From Pirellulales bacterium (GTDB lineage: Bacteria; Planctomycetota; Planctomycetia; Pirellulales; Thermoguttaceae), in assembly GCA_016931995.1 (NCBI GenBank), contig JAFGDS010000141.1, forward strand, positions 1-59,438: a stretch of 59,438 nucleotides of DNA, written 5' to 3'. Shown here piece after piece: positions 24,192 through 32,978 of this stretch (position 1 is its first letter; each line of letters opens with the position of its first letter). The notes beneath the pieces were generated by a model. It worked only from the letters and a program-made list of their open reading frames with translations. It was not told where the DNA came from and did not search any database. The translations under genes and the position numbers were made by a program.

Positions 24192-25418
24192 GTGCTCCTG
24201 GACCCCGTCGAGACGACCGCCCAGCTAGTGGCCATCCCCAGCGTCAACCCGATGGGCCGCGACGCCGCCGGGCCGGAGTTTTTCGAGGGCCGATTGACGG
24301 ACCACCTCGAAGGACTCTTCGCCCGGCTGGGGTTGCCGACGCTCCGCCAACCGGTCGCCCCCGGCCGGGAGAACATCCTCGCTCGGCTCGATGGGACGAT
24401 TCCTCCGGACCGCGGCGGCGCGGTCCTTCTGCTCGACGCGCATCAGGACACCGTGCCGGTGGAGGGCATGACGATCGAGCCCTTCCGGCCCGAGGTCCGC
24501 GACGGCCGTCTCCACGGCCGCGGCGCGTGCGACACAAAGGGGTCGATGGCCGCCATGCTCTCGGCCGTGGCCCGCCTGGCCGAGTCGCCGCCTCCGGACA
24601 TGCCGACGGTCATTCTCGCCTGCGCGGTGAACGAGGAATTCGGCTTCACGGGGGCGGCGTCCCTGGCGGGTCTCTGGACGGACCCGCCGGCCGGCGCGCG
24701 GTTCATTTCGCGCCGGCCCGACGCGGCGATCGTCGGCGAGCCGACCGGTCTGGACGTGGTCGTCGCCCACAAGGGCGCGGTTCGTTGGACGTGCCGCACG
24801 CACGGCAAGGCTGGGCATAGCTCCAATCCGGACGCCGGCGCGAACGCGATCTACCGCATGGCCCGGGCGCTGGCCGTTTTCGAGCGATACCAGGCGGAGG
24901 GCGTCGGCCACGCGCCCCGGCATCCGCTTTGCGGCGGCGCGACCTTGAGCGTCGGCACGATCCGCGGCGGCATCAGCGTCAACACGATTCCCGACCTTTG
25001 CGAGATCGAGATCGACCGCCGGGTGCCGCCGGGCGAGTCGCCCGAGGACGCTTACCGGCACGTGCTCGACTTCTTCGCGCGACACTGGCGCGAGCCGTTC
25101 GACGTGGAGCACATGCCGCCCGCGCTTGTGCTCCCTCCGCTTTCCGACGACGCGAACGGTCCGCTGGGCCAGAGCCTGGCCGACGCGGTCGAGGCCGTCA
25201 TCGGCCGATGTTGCACGATCGGCGAGCCCTACGGCACGCACGCGGCAATCTATGCCGCGGCGGGCGTGCCCTCGGTGGTTTTTGGCCCGGGCTATCTCGA
25301 ACAAGCCCACACCCGCGACGAGTGGGTGCCCATCGAGCATCTCGAACAAGCAGCCGAGGTCCTGTATCGGTTCGTGTCCCAGGGCGGCGTCGCGCCGCGT
25401 GGCGAGGGCCGCCCATGA
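24192..25418 (+). CDS. M20-family metallopeptidase/deacylase (ArgE/DapE-like)
   Basis: Co-catalytic zinc amidohydrolase of the M20 family, about 408 aa from GTG 24192. Metal and catalytic residues are visible: DAHQDTVPV (His84, Asp86), GRGACDTKGSMAAML (Asp114), VNEEFGF (Glu148 general base, Glu149), EPTGLDVVVAHKG, and a late His in YLEQAHTRDEW. The dimerisation domain lies about 195-310. The closest named activities would be acetylornithine deacetylase or succinyl-diaminopimelate desuccinylase; I cannot tell which. The upstream open frame to 24114 includes ECGDLSPL, the translation of a dispersed repeat, so it is excluded. The stop overlaps the ruvX start by 4 nt. Confidence 0.88.
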   Translation: MLLDPVETTAQLVAIPSVNPMGRDAAGPEFFEGRLTDHLEGLFARLGLPTLRQPVAPGRENILARLDGTIPPDRGGAVLLLDAHQDTVPVEGMTIEPFRPEVRDGRLHGRGACDTKGSMAAMLSAVARLAESPPPDMPTVILACAVNEEFGFTGAASLAGLWTDPPAGARFISRRPDAAIVGEPTGLDVVVAHKGAVRWTCRTHGKAGHSSNPDAGANAIYRMARALAVFERYQAEGVGHAPRHPLCGGATLSVGTIRGGISVNTIPDLCEIEIDRRVPPGESPEDAYRHVLDFFARHWREPFDVEHMPPALVLPPLSDDANGPLGQSLADAVEAVIGRCCTIGEPYGTHAAIYAAAGVPSVVFGPGYLEQAHTRDEWVPIEHLEQAAEVLYRFVSQGGVAPRGEGRP

Positions 25419-25885
25419 ACGCTCCGCCCTCCGTGCCCGGCCGCGTGGCCGGGATCGACTTCGGCTCCGTGCGGATCGGGATCGCCCTGAGCGACCCCGA
25501 GCGCCGCCTGGCCAGCCCCCACGAGACCTACACCCGCCGCGGACCCGACCACGACGCGCGGCGTTTCGCGCGGCTGGTCGAGGAGGAGGGCATCGTGCAG
25601 TTTGTCGTGGGGCTGCCCGTGCATTTGGACGGACGGGAGAGCCAAAAGTCGTCCGAGGCCCGCGCGTTCGGCGCCTGGCTCGCCCAGGTGACTGGCGTTC
25701 CCGTGGCCTTCTTCGACGAGCGCTTCACCACCGTCGAGGCCGAACAGGCCCTGCTCGGGGCCGATCTGTCCCGCCGCCGCCGCAAGGACCGCCGCGACCG
25801 CGTGGCCGCTCAGATCCTGCTCGCGGCGTATTTGGAGTCGCGGGGCCGCCAGACAGGCCCGCCGCGCGGGTTGGACGATCCCTGA
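25415..25885 (+). CDS. ruvX: Putative Holliday junction resolvase RuvX/YqgF
   Basis: 156-aa RNase H-fold nuclease of the YqgF family, implicated in pre-16S rRNA processing and Holliday junction resolution. Motifs: AGIDFGSVRIGIALSD (first catalytic Asp), FVVGLPVHLDGRES, FFDERFTTVEAEQALL (Glu) and DRVAAQILLAAYLE (last Asp). ATG 25415 sits in an ATGA overlap with the M20 gene, indicating coupled translation. Confidence 0.93.
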   Translation: MNAPPSVPGRVAGIDFGSVRIGIALSDPERRLASPHETYTRRGPDHDARRFARLVEEEGIVQFVVGLPVHLDGRESQKSSEARAFGAWLAQVTGVPVAFFDERFTTVEAEQALLGADLSRRRRKDRRDRVAAQILLAAYLESRGRQTGPPRGLDDP

Positions 25886-26278
25886 GCCGAGGTGTGCCAC
25901 GGGCTCCGCCAGTGCCGTGGAACAACGGAAGTGTGCCACTGGTTCCGCCAGTGTCAGTAGTTCCAAATTCGTCCCCCAAGTCATCCTGAGCGCAGCGAAG
26001 GATCTCGGCGGCAAGGGAGATTCTTCGCTGCGCTCGGAATGACAGTATCGATTGCCTCCAAAATTTGGAACTACTGAGTGTCGTGGAACATTCAGAACAC
26101 TGCTCCAACAACGCGGGGTGCCATGTCCACGCTTGCGTGGACATGCGATTGGCACTGGGAAGGCATGTCCACGCAAGCGTGGACATGGCGCCCCATCGCA
26201 TGGCACTGGCAGAGCCAGTGGCACGCGCGAACACTCCCCTCTCCCCATTTCGGGGAGGGAACGCGCGGGCAGCGGCGT
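25886..26278. repeat. Repeat cluster between convergent ruvX and TonB-receptor genes
   Basis: No gene. It contains GTGCCACTGG copies (25892-25956), a 121-bp compound palindrome at 25956-26076 whose outer arms are CAGTAGTTCCAAATT and AATTTGGAACTACTG around an inverted CATCCTGAGCG pair, and two CATGTCCACGCWWGCGTGGACATG palindromes at 26121-26192. Any of these hairpins could end transcription from both sides. Confidence 0.85.
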
Positions 26279-28408
26279 CTACCTCCGCAAGACGATCTGC
26301 GTGAAGACCTCCTGCTGCACCTCCGTCCGAAACGACCCCAGGTAGCTGTCGTTGCCGTATTCGGCGTGCGTGCCGGCGAACAGGTTGCGCCCCACCACGG
26401 ACCACTCGAAGTGCTTGCTCGGCCGGTAGGCCAAGCGGACGTCGCCGGCGAAGTAACTGCCTACCTGCTCCGTGGGCAGGCAGTCCACGTACCGGCCGAT
26501 CACATCCAACTCCCAGTTGCGTCCCAACGGGCTCGAGCTGCCCAGGACAAATTGGTTGCGGGGGCTTTGTCCCTCAACCCGCTCGGGGATCTCGGAATAG
26601 AGAACCGGCGCCATGTCGAGCACGACGAACGAGTACGAGCCGTGTAGCCGCCATCGCGGCGTGACGTCGTAGTTGGCCGCCCATTCAAATCCGTAGGACT
26701 CGCCGGCCATCGCGTTGACCAACTGTCCCGGCAAGAGGAACGTGCCGCCCGGTCCGGGCACGGGAGCCCCGAACCGCGACATGATGAGGTGCTCGTAGTC
26801 GTACAGGAACACGGCAAAGTCCCAGGAGAACCGCTTCGTGGCCTGCACGCGGTAGCCCAGCTCGTAGGCGATCAACTCCTCGGACAATAGCCCGGTATTT
26901 CCGTGAATCACCGGGAACGTTGGAAAGGGAAACGGCGAGTCCGGCGGCGGTGGAAAGGGCGCGAGCGTGGCCAGGGCGTTTTCCTCGCCCCGGGTGGGCG
27001 TGCGCACCGCGCGGGACACCGCCCCCCAGATCGCCCGTCGATCGTCCGGCGTCCACAACACCCGCACCGTCGGCTGATACTCGAAGCCCGTGTAGTCATT
27101 GTGCTCGAACTTGCACCCCAGCGTCAAATACCACAAGTCCTCGGCCAGCGTAATCTCGTCCTGCGTGAAGTAGCTGAACAAATTGTCGGATCGGTGGTCG
27201 GGCGTCATGCCGTAGCTCGTTGACGCATGCACGAAGTCCTTCGTGTTGCGGTAGCCGCAGCCCCAGATGAAATTGTGGTTGGAGCCGATCGGAAACCGGT
27301 GTTGGAAGTCGAAATCGAACGTGTCCCGATCTTCCGAGAGACCGTAGTTCACCCAATGGCGCTCCGTCCGGTCGTAGTATAGCCGCAGCGTCCAGTCCGA
27401 CTCCTCGTCCAGCACGCGCCGCCAATGGAACACGGCGTTCTCGCCGCTGACGTGCGTGGCGTCGTGCCGCAATTGCATGTACGGCGGCGTCATCCGCGGC
27501 GCCACGGAGTAGTCGCCGCTATAGCCGTTGTAGCAATCGCCCTGGAGAGTCAGGGTGTCGTCGCGGTTGGGCGTCCAATCGGCCCGAAAACCGCCCCGAC
27601 CCTGCCGCCAGTCGTCATAGGCCGGATTGTCCGCGCTGAAGCCGGCGCCGCGCTCGAACCACTTGCCGTACACCCGGTAGTGCAAGTCCTTCCCGGCCTG
27701 GCTGCCGGCGCGGATGGTGGCGAAGCCCAACTCCTCCGTGCCCGTCCCGCTCTCGACGTAGACGCCCTGCGTGTCCTTCGCGCTTTTCGTGATGATGTTG
27801 ATGATGCCGTTGACGGCATTGGCGCCCCAGACCGACGCCCCGGGCCCCCGGATCACCTCGATCCGCTCGACGTCCTCCAAAACCAGGTCCTGCACGTCCC
27901 AAAACACCCCGCCAAACAGCGGCGTGTACACGGCGCGCCCGTCGATTTGCACCAGCAGGTTATTGACGAACCGGCCGCTGAAACCCCGGATCGATATGGA
28001 CCACTTGTTCGAGTCGATCCGGGCGACGTTCACGCCCGGCGCCAGACGCAGCACGTCCGGGAGGTTCTTCGCGCCCGAGCGGCGGATCATCTCGTTGGTG
28101 ATGACGAACACCGCCGCCGGCGAATGGCCCACCGTGCTTTCCTGCCGGGCCACCGTCGAGACGGGCACGTCCAGCGAGGGCGAGCCGGTCAAATGGCCCA
28201 CGCGAACCTGGGAGAGTTGCGAGACGTCCTTATCCGCCATGGAAAGCAGGGCGTCCAGGTTCTCGGCGGTCGGCTCGGCCGGCGCCGGCGCGGCGGCCTC
28301 GCCGCCCGGCGCCGGAGGCGGTTGTTGTCCCCGCGCCTCCCCCGACAAGAGAACCAGCCCCAGGATCAGCCCCGCCACGAGAACGACCCGATGGTTCGTT
28401 TCTTCCAT
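26279..28408 (-). CDS. TonB-dependent outer-membrane receptor
   Basis: 709-aa outer-membrane active transporter. A signal peptide (HRVVLVAGLILGLVLLSGEA) ends near residue 26, followed by a Pro/Ala-rich linker. The plug domain (about 75-190) has VFVITNEMIRRSGAKNLPDV, SISIRGFSGRF, VLVQIDGR-like LLVQIDGRAVY and IEVIRGPGASVWGANAVNGI. The rest is a beta-barrel with many aromatic strands. The substrate is not identifiable; the plug resembles BtuB/iron-chelate receptors. ATG at 28408 is chosen because the signal peptide follows directly; the frame is open to 28714 through repeat sequence. A perfect dyad upstream may be an operator. No TonB, ExbB or ABC partners lie nearby. Confidence 0.9.
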   Translation of the reverse strand: MEETNHRVVLVAGLILGLVLLSGEARGQQPPPAPGGEAAAPAPAEPTAENLDALLSMADKDVSQLSQVRVGHLTGSPSLDVPVSTVARQESTVGHSPAAVFVITNEMIRRSGAKNLPDVLRLAPGVNVARIDSNKWSISIRGFSGRFVNNLLVQIDGRAVYTPLFGGVFWDVQDLVLEDVERIEVIRGPGASVWGANAVNGIINIITKSAKDTQGVYVESGTGTEELGFATIRAGSQAGKDLHYRVYGKWFERGAGFSADNPAYDDWRQGRGGFRADWTPNRDDTLTLQGDCYNGYSGDYSVAPRMTPPYMQLRHDATHVSGENAVFHWRRVLDEESDWTLRLYYDRTERHWVNYGLSEDRDTFDFDFQHRFPIGSNHNFIWGCGYRNTKDFVHASTSYGMTPDHRSDNLFSYFTQDEITLAEDLWYLTLGCKFEHNDYTGFEYQPTVRVLWTPDDRRAIWGAVSRAVRTPTRGEENALATLAPFPPPPDSPFPFPTFPVIHGNTGLLSEELIAYELGYRVQATKRFSWDFAVFLYDYEHLIMSRFGAPVPGPGGTFLLPGQLVNAMAGESYGFEWAANYDVTPRWRLHGSYSFVVLDMAPVLYSEIPERVEGQSPRNQFVLGSSSPLGRNWELDVIGRYVDCLPTEQVGSYFAGDVRLAYRPSKHFEWSVVGRNLFAGTHAEYGNDSYLGSFRTEVQQEVFTQIVLRR

Positions 28409-28706
28409 GATCTCGCGTCCATCCGGTCCAACGGTTGCGCCTCGGGACGCTCCTTCTGCCGCCGCGCGGATCGCGCGCATGACCGGCACCGCCCCTGTAC
28501 TACAGGTCGGTCCGTACAATCGGTACTCTGCGACAAACGTGGATTCATCGGCACAACCGGCACAGCCCCTACGGGCTGCCCCGCGCCGGAAGGGTTGCAA
28601 GACGCCACCTCCCCTCGCCCGCGAGCGGGAGAGGGGCCGGGGGTGAGGGGACGCCGTCTCCGACGGCTGGCTCATCCAGCAGCGGTATGCATCGACCGGC
28701 GCGTCT
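28409..28706. other. Upstream region of the TonB receptor with dyads and GC repeat
   Basis: No gene. From the receptor outward: a perfect 13-bp dyad CCTGTA-C-TACAGG at 28494-28506, then a CAGCCCC/GGGGCTG-type palindrome (GCCCCTACGGGCTGC) near 28564-28579, and a CTCCCCTCGCCCGCGAGCGG repeat at 28601-28650. Confidence 0.5.
28494..28506. promoter_or_regulatory. Perfect 13-bp dyad upstream of the TonB receptor
   Basis: CCTGTA and TACAGG flank a single base, about 90 nt before the receptor start. The size and symmetry suit a dimeric repressor. The regulator is unknown and the site could be chance. Confidence 0.35.
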
Positions 28707-29603
28707 TCACGCAAACCGAACGGAGGCCAGACGCCGCCGCACCGCCCGGGTGAAATGCACGGCGGGGTGGCCGATCGTCAGCGCCAAGCCGATCTTGTTG
28801 CCCGGCGGAATCCCATACTTCGCGCGGAACGTCTTGTCCCGCTCGAACGCCTGGGCCGTGCCCAGCAGACAACTGCCCAAACCGAGCGACTCGGCGGCCA
28901 GCATGGCGTACGTGGCGGCGATGTGGCAGTCGGTCGGGTCGCCCACCGCCGACGTGTGGAAGAGCATGGCCAGCGGGGCGCCGTAGGTGAAGGCGTCGCG
29001 CCCTCGGGCGTGTTCGCTAACGAGCGCCTGCATGAGCGGCCGGACGAAGTCGCGCAGCAGGGCATGGCCCGACTTGCCCAAGAACGGACGCATGAGCGTG
29101 AGGGTGACCGGGTTGAAGAATTTGGCCGCGCGCTCGAACGAGACGGCCGCGTCGGCGGCGAACGCGCGGACCTTGTCCCGCCCATGGAAAACGAGCACGC
29201 TCACCTCGTGCGGCGGGATGCCCATCGGAGCGGTCGAAACCATCGCCAGGATCCGATCCACCGTGGCCCGATCCACTTCCCGATCGGTGAACTGCCTCAC
29301 GCTCCGCCTGGCCAGGAGCAACGCCTCGAGCGCGTCGGCGGTCGCCCGGGCGTCGGCCGGCGGAATCCCCACGACGTCGTCCGCCCGCATCCCGCGGCCC
29401 TCGACCCGCATCGCGCCGGTCGGACACACGCACGCGCAATGCCCACAGGCGATGCAGCCCATGAACCCACCCGTCCCGGCCCGCGGCAGCCCGTCCTCGA
29501 TCGCGAGCACCCCGTCCGGGCAGATCCGCGCGCACGCCCCGCACCCCGTGCACAACGCCGCGTCCGCGCTCGGCCGTCCCCGTTCGTCAAAGGTCATGCC
29601 CAT
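28707..29603 (-). CDS. Ferredoxin-nitroreductase fusion flavoprotein
   Basis: 298 aa. The N-terminal 70 residues are a 2x4Fe-4S ferredoxin (CTGCGACARICPDG and CIACGHCACVCPTG). From about 90 on is a nitroreductase domain that should bind FMN (LLARRSVRQFTDREVDRATV, APMGIPPHEVSVLVF, LGSCLLGTAQAF and the C-terminal LTIGHP). Such fused proteins reduce flavins or nitro/quinone compounds using electrons from reduced ferredoxin-type donors; the true substrate is unknown. Upstream on the same strand is a repeat-filled gap to the SIMPL gene. ATG at 29603 is the first start; a second Met is 2 codons later. Confidence 0.87.
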   Translation of the reverse strand: MGMTFDERGRPSADAALCTGCGACARICPDGVLAIEDGLPRAGTGGFMGCIACGHCACVCPTGAMRVEGRGMRADDVVGIPPADARATADALEALLLARRSVRQFTDREVDRATVDRILAMVSTAPMGIPPHEVSVLVFHGRDKVRAFAADAAVSFERAAKFFNPVTLTLMRPFLGKSGHALLRDFVRPLMQALVSEHARGRDAFTYGAPLAMLFHTSAVGDPTDCHIAATYAMLAAESLGLGSCLLGTAQAFERDKTFRAKYGIPPGNKIGLALTIGHPAVHFTRAVRRRLASVRFA

Positions 29604-29626
29604 GATCGGTCCTTGGGAAGGAAGGA

Positions 29627-29821
29627 AACCACGAAAGACACGAAATACGCGAAAGGTTTAGGAAAGAGAAAGAAACCGTCGCGGAACCCGCGTCGTTTTG
29701 ACACGTCATCCTGAGCGCAGCGAAGGATCTCGTTGACGCGCCACGATTGGAGATGCTTCGCTTTGCTCAGCACGACGAGCTTCGTCAACCTGTCGTGTAT
29801 GTCGTGTCTTTCGTGGTGATC
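29627..29821. repeat. Inverted CCACGAAAGACACGAAATAC repeat enclosing a CATCCTGAGCG hairpin
   Basis: ACCACGAAAGACACGAAATA at 29626-29650 and its inverse GTGTCTTTCGTGGT at 29804-29817 enclose an inverted CATCCTGAGCGCAGCGAAGG pair at 29705-29776, so two repeat families are nested. A further copy of the outer family is at 38922-38951. Confidence 0.82.
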
Positions 29822-29831
29822 TTCTACGTCC

Positions 29832-30635
29832 TCAATGCGGCCGCGGGTGCATCTCGTACGTGATGGTCACGGTCGAGCGGATCGTGATCGTGCCCGGCGC
29901 GAGCAGGGCCTCGCCACTGGCGGTCGCCGGGACGCCCTTCGCCTCGCGCTCGTCGGCCACCAGGCGAAACCGCGCCGGGCCCGCCGGCCGCGCCTCGGCC
30001 ATCCCGCCTCCCATTCCACCCATGCCCCAGGTGTGCTCGTCGCCCTCGACGTCCTCCACAATCTCCAGGGCCTCGCCCAACGCCAGCCCGTTGAGCTCGG
30101 CCAAATGCCGGGCTTTCTCCCGAGCGTACCCCACCGCCTTCTCCCGCGCCTCCACCTGGTACTCGTGGTGCTTCCGCGTCCGGAACAACAGATCGCCGAC
30201 GTTGGTGACCCCCGCGGCCAACGCGTCCGCCAGCACCGGCTCCAACTTCGTGAAGTCGCGGATCGACACCTCGATCGACCGGCTCACCTCATAGCCGACG
30301 AACACGGGCTCTTGGTCCGCACGCCGCCGCTCGTACCGCGGCCCCATGTCGAGCCCCGTCATCGTGAGCTGCTCCGCCGGCAGCCCGTGTTTCGGTCCCA
30401 GCGCCAGCACCGCCCGGGTGAGCTTGTCGTTCTCCGCCTTCGCGCGGAGCAGGTCCTTGTTCTCCGTGTCGATGGAGAACGTCAACAAGACCTCGTCCGG
30501 CACGACGGCGATTTCCGCCTTGGCCGACACCCTCACGCTCCGCACCGGCTCCCTGGCAACGAGCGCGGACTGAAGAATCGCCACAACGGCCATGCACAAC
30601 GCCGAACACGCCGCCCACCTTCGCAACCCACGCAT
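29832..30635 (-). CDS. Exported SIMPL-domain (DUF541) protein
   Basis: 267-aa predicted periplasmic protein. Signal peptide about 1-27 (ACSALCMAVVAILQSALVA). The SIMPL domain covers most of the rest: VRVSAKAEIAVVPDEVLLTF, LTMTGLDMGPRYE, VGYEVSRSIEVSIRDFTKLE and a C-terminal strand TITIRSTVTITYEM. The bacterial family is widespread and its biochemical role is not settled. A short Met/Gly stretch (WGMGGMGGGMAEA) interrupts the domain. ATG at 30635 follows a near-perfect GGAGGTG Shine-Dalgarno, so the longer upstream frame is rejected. Probably monocistronic. Confidence 0.88.
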   Translation of the reverse strand: MRGLRRWAACSALCMAVVAILQSALVAREPVRSVRVSAKAEIAVVPDEVLLTFSIDTENKDLLRAKAENDKLTRAVLALGPKHGLPAEQLTMTGLDMGPRYERRRADQEPVFVGYEVSRSIEVSIRDFTKLEPVLADALAAGVTNVGDLLFRTRKHHEYQVEAREKAVGYAREKARHLAELNGLALGEALEIVEDVEGDEHTWGMGGMGGGMAEARPAGPARFRLVADEREAKGVPATASGEALLAPGTITIRSTVTITYEMHPRPH

Positions 30636-30863
30636 CGCGCCACCTCCGGCTGGCTGGAAACAGGAATCACGGCCCACGCATGGCCCCATGATACCCCGCT
30701 GGGGGCGTGGGGACAAGGGTGCGGGCATTGACCGGGGATAGGCTCCGTGCCTTGATTGTATTGGACAAACCAGAAGGCATCGCCTGGTTCTGGATCGGTT
30801 CCCACGGGGACTGCGACAAGCTGCTGTCGTAACGGGGGTGCAGATCGTGCAGGGAGCGCAACG

Positions 30864-31517
30864 TCAAGATTTCGGCGTCCGCGTCGGGGACCGTCCTCCG
30901 CGCCAGCCTGAAACGCCGTGGAATCGTCGCTCGTGCTCGAAGAGGGTTCGGTGTTCGCCGACGCCGACCTCCTTGTCGTGCAGATGCCTAACGTCAACCA
31001 CGGCGCCGAACCGCACGAACACCTCCTCGAACAGCGCGTAATCCACGCCCCAATAGACCATGGCGCAGGACATCGGAGCCCCCTTTCCGCCGTCCTTGCC
31101 ATTCACGAGGAACCGCAGTCGCGTGTCGTACAGGAACGCCACTGCCGTCGCAGCCCCCCAAACATAGACTTTCCAGTGTCGGGTGTTCGTCGCGACGGGC
31201 ACCAGCGCCAACACCTCCGCGTGATGCGTTCGATGCGATTCGGCGCACCTCCGCAGCCAATCGCGAATCGTGGTGCCTCGCTTTCGATCACTCCCATACG
31301 GCGGATTCACGAAAACGGTGGGGAAATCCCATGAAGCCGTCAATCCGTCAACCTCGGGCAGGGTGTACTCCACCTCTGCCCGCACGATCGAATACTGATT
31401 TGAACACGGATCGAGCGCGATCCTGCCCGAGAAAAAGCGACGAATCGCCTCAACGTACTTCGGCGGGGTACACCAGTGCTGGCTCAGCGACTCCGCGTTG
31501 TTGCGTCCTGCGGTCAT
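30864..31517 (-). CDS. Phage-type DNA N6-adenine methyltransferase
   Basis: 217 aa, class I methyltransferase of the phage Dam type (family pattern W-TPP near the N-terminus, a D-P/A-C-x-N stretch, then NPPY). Visible: QHWCTPPKYVEAIRRFF, IALDPCSNQYSIVRAE (SAM-binding region), and catalytic TVFVNPPYGSDR. The target sequence is unknown. ATG 31517 is preceded by GGAGGAGAGG lying inside the end of the adjacent gene, only 4 nt from its stop. The pair looks like a compact restriction-modification operon. Its base composition is visibly less GC-rich than that of the neighbours, suggesting transfer. Confidence 0.8.
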   Translation of the reverse strand: MTAGRNNAESLSQHWCTPPKYVEAIRRFFSGRIALDPCSNQYSIVRAEVEYTLPEVDGLTASWDFPTVFVNPPYGSDRKRGTTIRDWLRRCAESHRTHHAEVLALVPVATNTRHWKVYVWGAATAVAFLYDTRLRFLVNGKDGGKGAPMSCAMVYWGVDYALFEEVFVRFGAVVDVRHLHDKEVGVGEHRTLFEHERRFHGVSGWRGGRSPTRTPKS

Positions 31518-31521
31518 GTTG

Positions 31522-32670
31522 CTAACCTCTCCTCCAATCCTTGCCGGCGAGCTTTCGAAGATCCACCTGTAGTTTGCCGAGCTTAGCCCGGTTCGGCGCG
31601 ATGACGTTGAACCAGGTTTCGACCTCCGCTTCATGCGACGAGAAGTACCTTCGGAGCGCCTCGTCGGCGGCAACGCCAATGCGGACCTTGGTGAAACGAT
31701 TCGTGCCGGATCTCCCCGAATAGCTGGCCAAGAATGCTTCACGAGCCGCTTCGAGCTCGGGCGCGGGGTGAAGCAAAAGACGGTCGATGAATTGGGCGAG
31801 TCCGGAATCCGTGAGGAAGAGGAGCCAGTCGTATGACTGGGCAAGCACGCGCAGTTCTTTGTTCTGATTCGCTGAGGTGAACCAGTTTCCGTGGTTGCTG
31901 ACGATTCCGACCGTCAAGATGAAACCCCGCATATCGGATACTGACGAGCGGTCGATTACGTCTCGCAATAATTCCCCGTAGGGACCTGTGCGGAACGTGC
32001 CATCGCGGCGTTCCAGCATTCCGTGAAATTGACCGTTACGAAGCCGGACTTTCTGGAGCGACGATATCGTTCTGGCGACGTAGGCCCCTTGTTTCGCCTT
32101 CTCGATTGTCTGTGGGCCTTTGCGCATCCCCTCCTCCACCCCAACCCGTTTGCACTCGAATATGGCAAAGGGATCGGGGAAGAGCTGACAGACAACGAGG
32201 TCGCAATGCGAATCATCCATCGCGTCCACGTTTGCCACAACGAGGCCGCTCTCGTCCTCGGCAATCACGCAAGCATTGCGTTTCACGCCGTCCGTACTGA
32301 GAACTTGCGTGGATTTCACCGTCGTATTGGCCAGAAGCGGCATTTGCCGTGTGAGCTTGGCCGCGGTGAGAGGCAGAATCAAGGGGGCCACGTGGACTGC
32401 GTGTCTGGCGGAAATGGGATGGAGCGAAAACTCGACGTTGTGCAGGATGTCGGGATTCGCGAACTCGGGAACCGATCGTTCAATGGCAATGTGATCTCGC
32501 AGATTCCAGGCGCGCAACGTGTAGAAGGTGACAATCTCGACGAGTGTGCCCAGGGCCCTGCCGGCGGCTTTCTTCCGATCCGCGGCATACTTGAACACCG
32601 TGTCAGCGAGTGTCCGCTGAAGGACATCGACGGACTCGAAGGTCAAGGTTACGCTCCCACAACAGAGCAT
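31522..32670 (-). CDS. Putative type II restriction endonuclease (PD-(D/E)XK type)
   Basis: 382 aa. I do not recognise the exact family. A plausible nuclease core is CDLVVCQLFPDPFAIFECKR: an Asp, then about a dozen residues, then Glu-x-Lys at the end of a strand, as in PD-(D/E)XK enzymes. GPQTIEKAKQGAYVARTISS follows. Context supports an endonuclease: it is immediately upstream of, and coupled to, an adenine methyltransferase. The start ATG 32670 is chosen because the longer frame to 32835 has no features; the site lacks a strong Shine-Dalgarno. Function is inferred mainly from pairing and the ECK motif. Confidence 0.6.
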   Translation of the reverse strand: MLCCGSVTLTFESVDVLQRTLADTVFKYAADRKKAAGRALGTLVEIVTFYTLRAWNLRDHIAIERSVPEFANPDILHNVEFSLHPISARHAVHVAPLILPLTAAKLTRQMPLLANTTVKSTQVLSTDGVKRNACVIAEDESGLVVANVDAMDDSHCDLVVCQLFPDPFAIFECKRVGVEEGMRKGPQTIEKAKQGAYVARTISSLQKVRLRNGQFHGMLERRDGTFRTGPYGELLRDVIDRSSVSDMRGFILTVGIVSNHGNWFTSANQNKELRVLAQSYDWLLFLTDSGLAQFIDRLLLHPAPELEAAREAFLASYSGRSGTNRFTKVRIGVAADEALRRYFSSHEAEVETWFNVIAPNRAKLGKLQVDLRKLAGKDWRRG

Positions 32671-32978
32671 GGTTCCCGTCTGATCCACCCCATGTCCCCA
32701 CTGGGCACGGTCGCCACTGGTCCGAGTATGAGAGTTGTCGGTCCATTTCGCAAGAGGGGCATAGCGTCTCCACACCCCCATGGGGGACCGCTGCAGCCAC
32801 AACCGCGAGTGGATCGCCCGATGCGGTCTGCTCAAACAGCCCAGCAGGCTGCGTTATCGCCTGTCGATCCCGCGGCTTCCCTTTGGTCAGGTTCAGCCGC
32901 CCAATGAGGAGGAAGAGGAGTTCCGCGACTGCGTCCCATCAGCCGGCGCGACATGTGGGATACGATCAGATCGACATC
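32671..32978. other. Intergenic region between nuclease gene and M56 fusion gene
   Basis: About 300 bp with no supported gene. A short plus-strand frame (32780-33025) has an odd EEEEEF stretch but no start signal or family features and overlaps the end of the M56 gene. Promoter for the methyltransferase/nuclease pair should lie here; none was clear. Confidence 0.4.
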
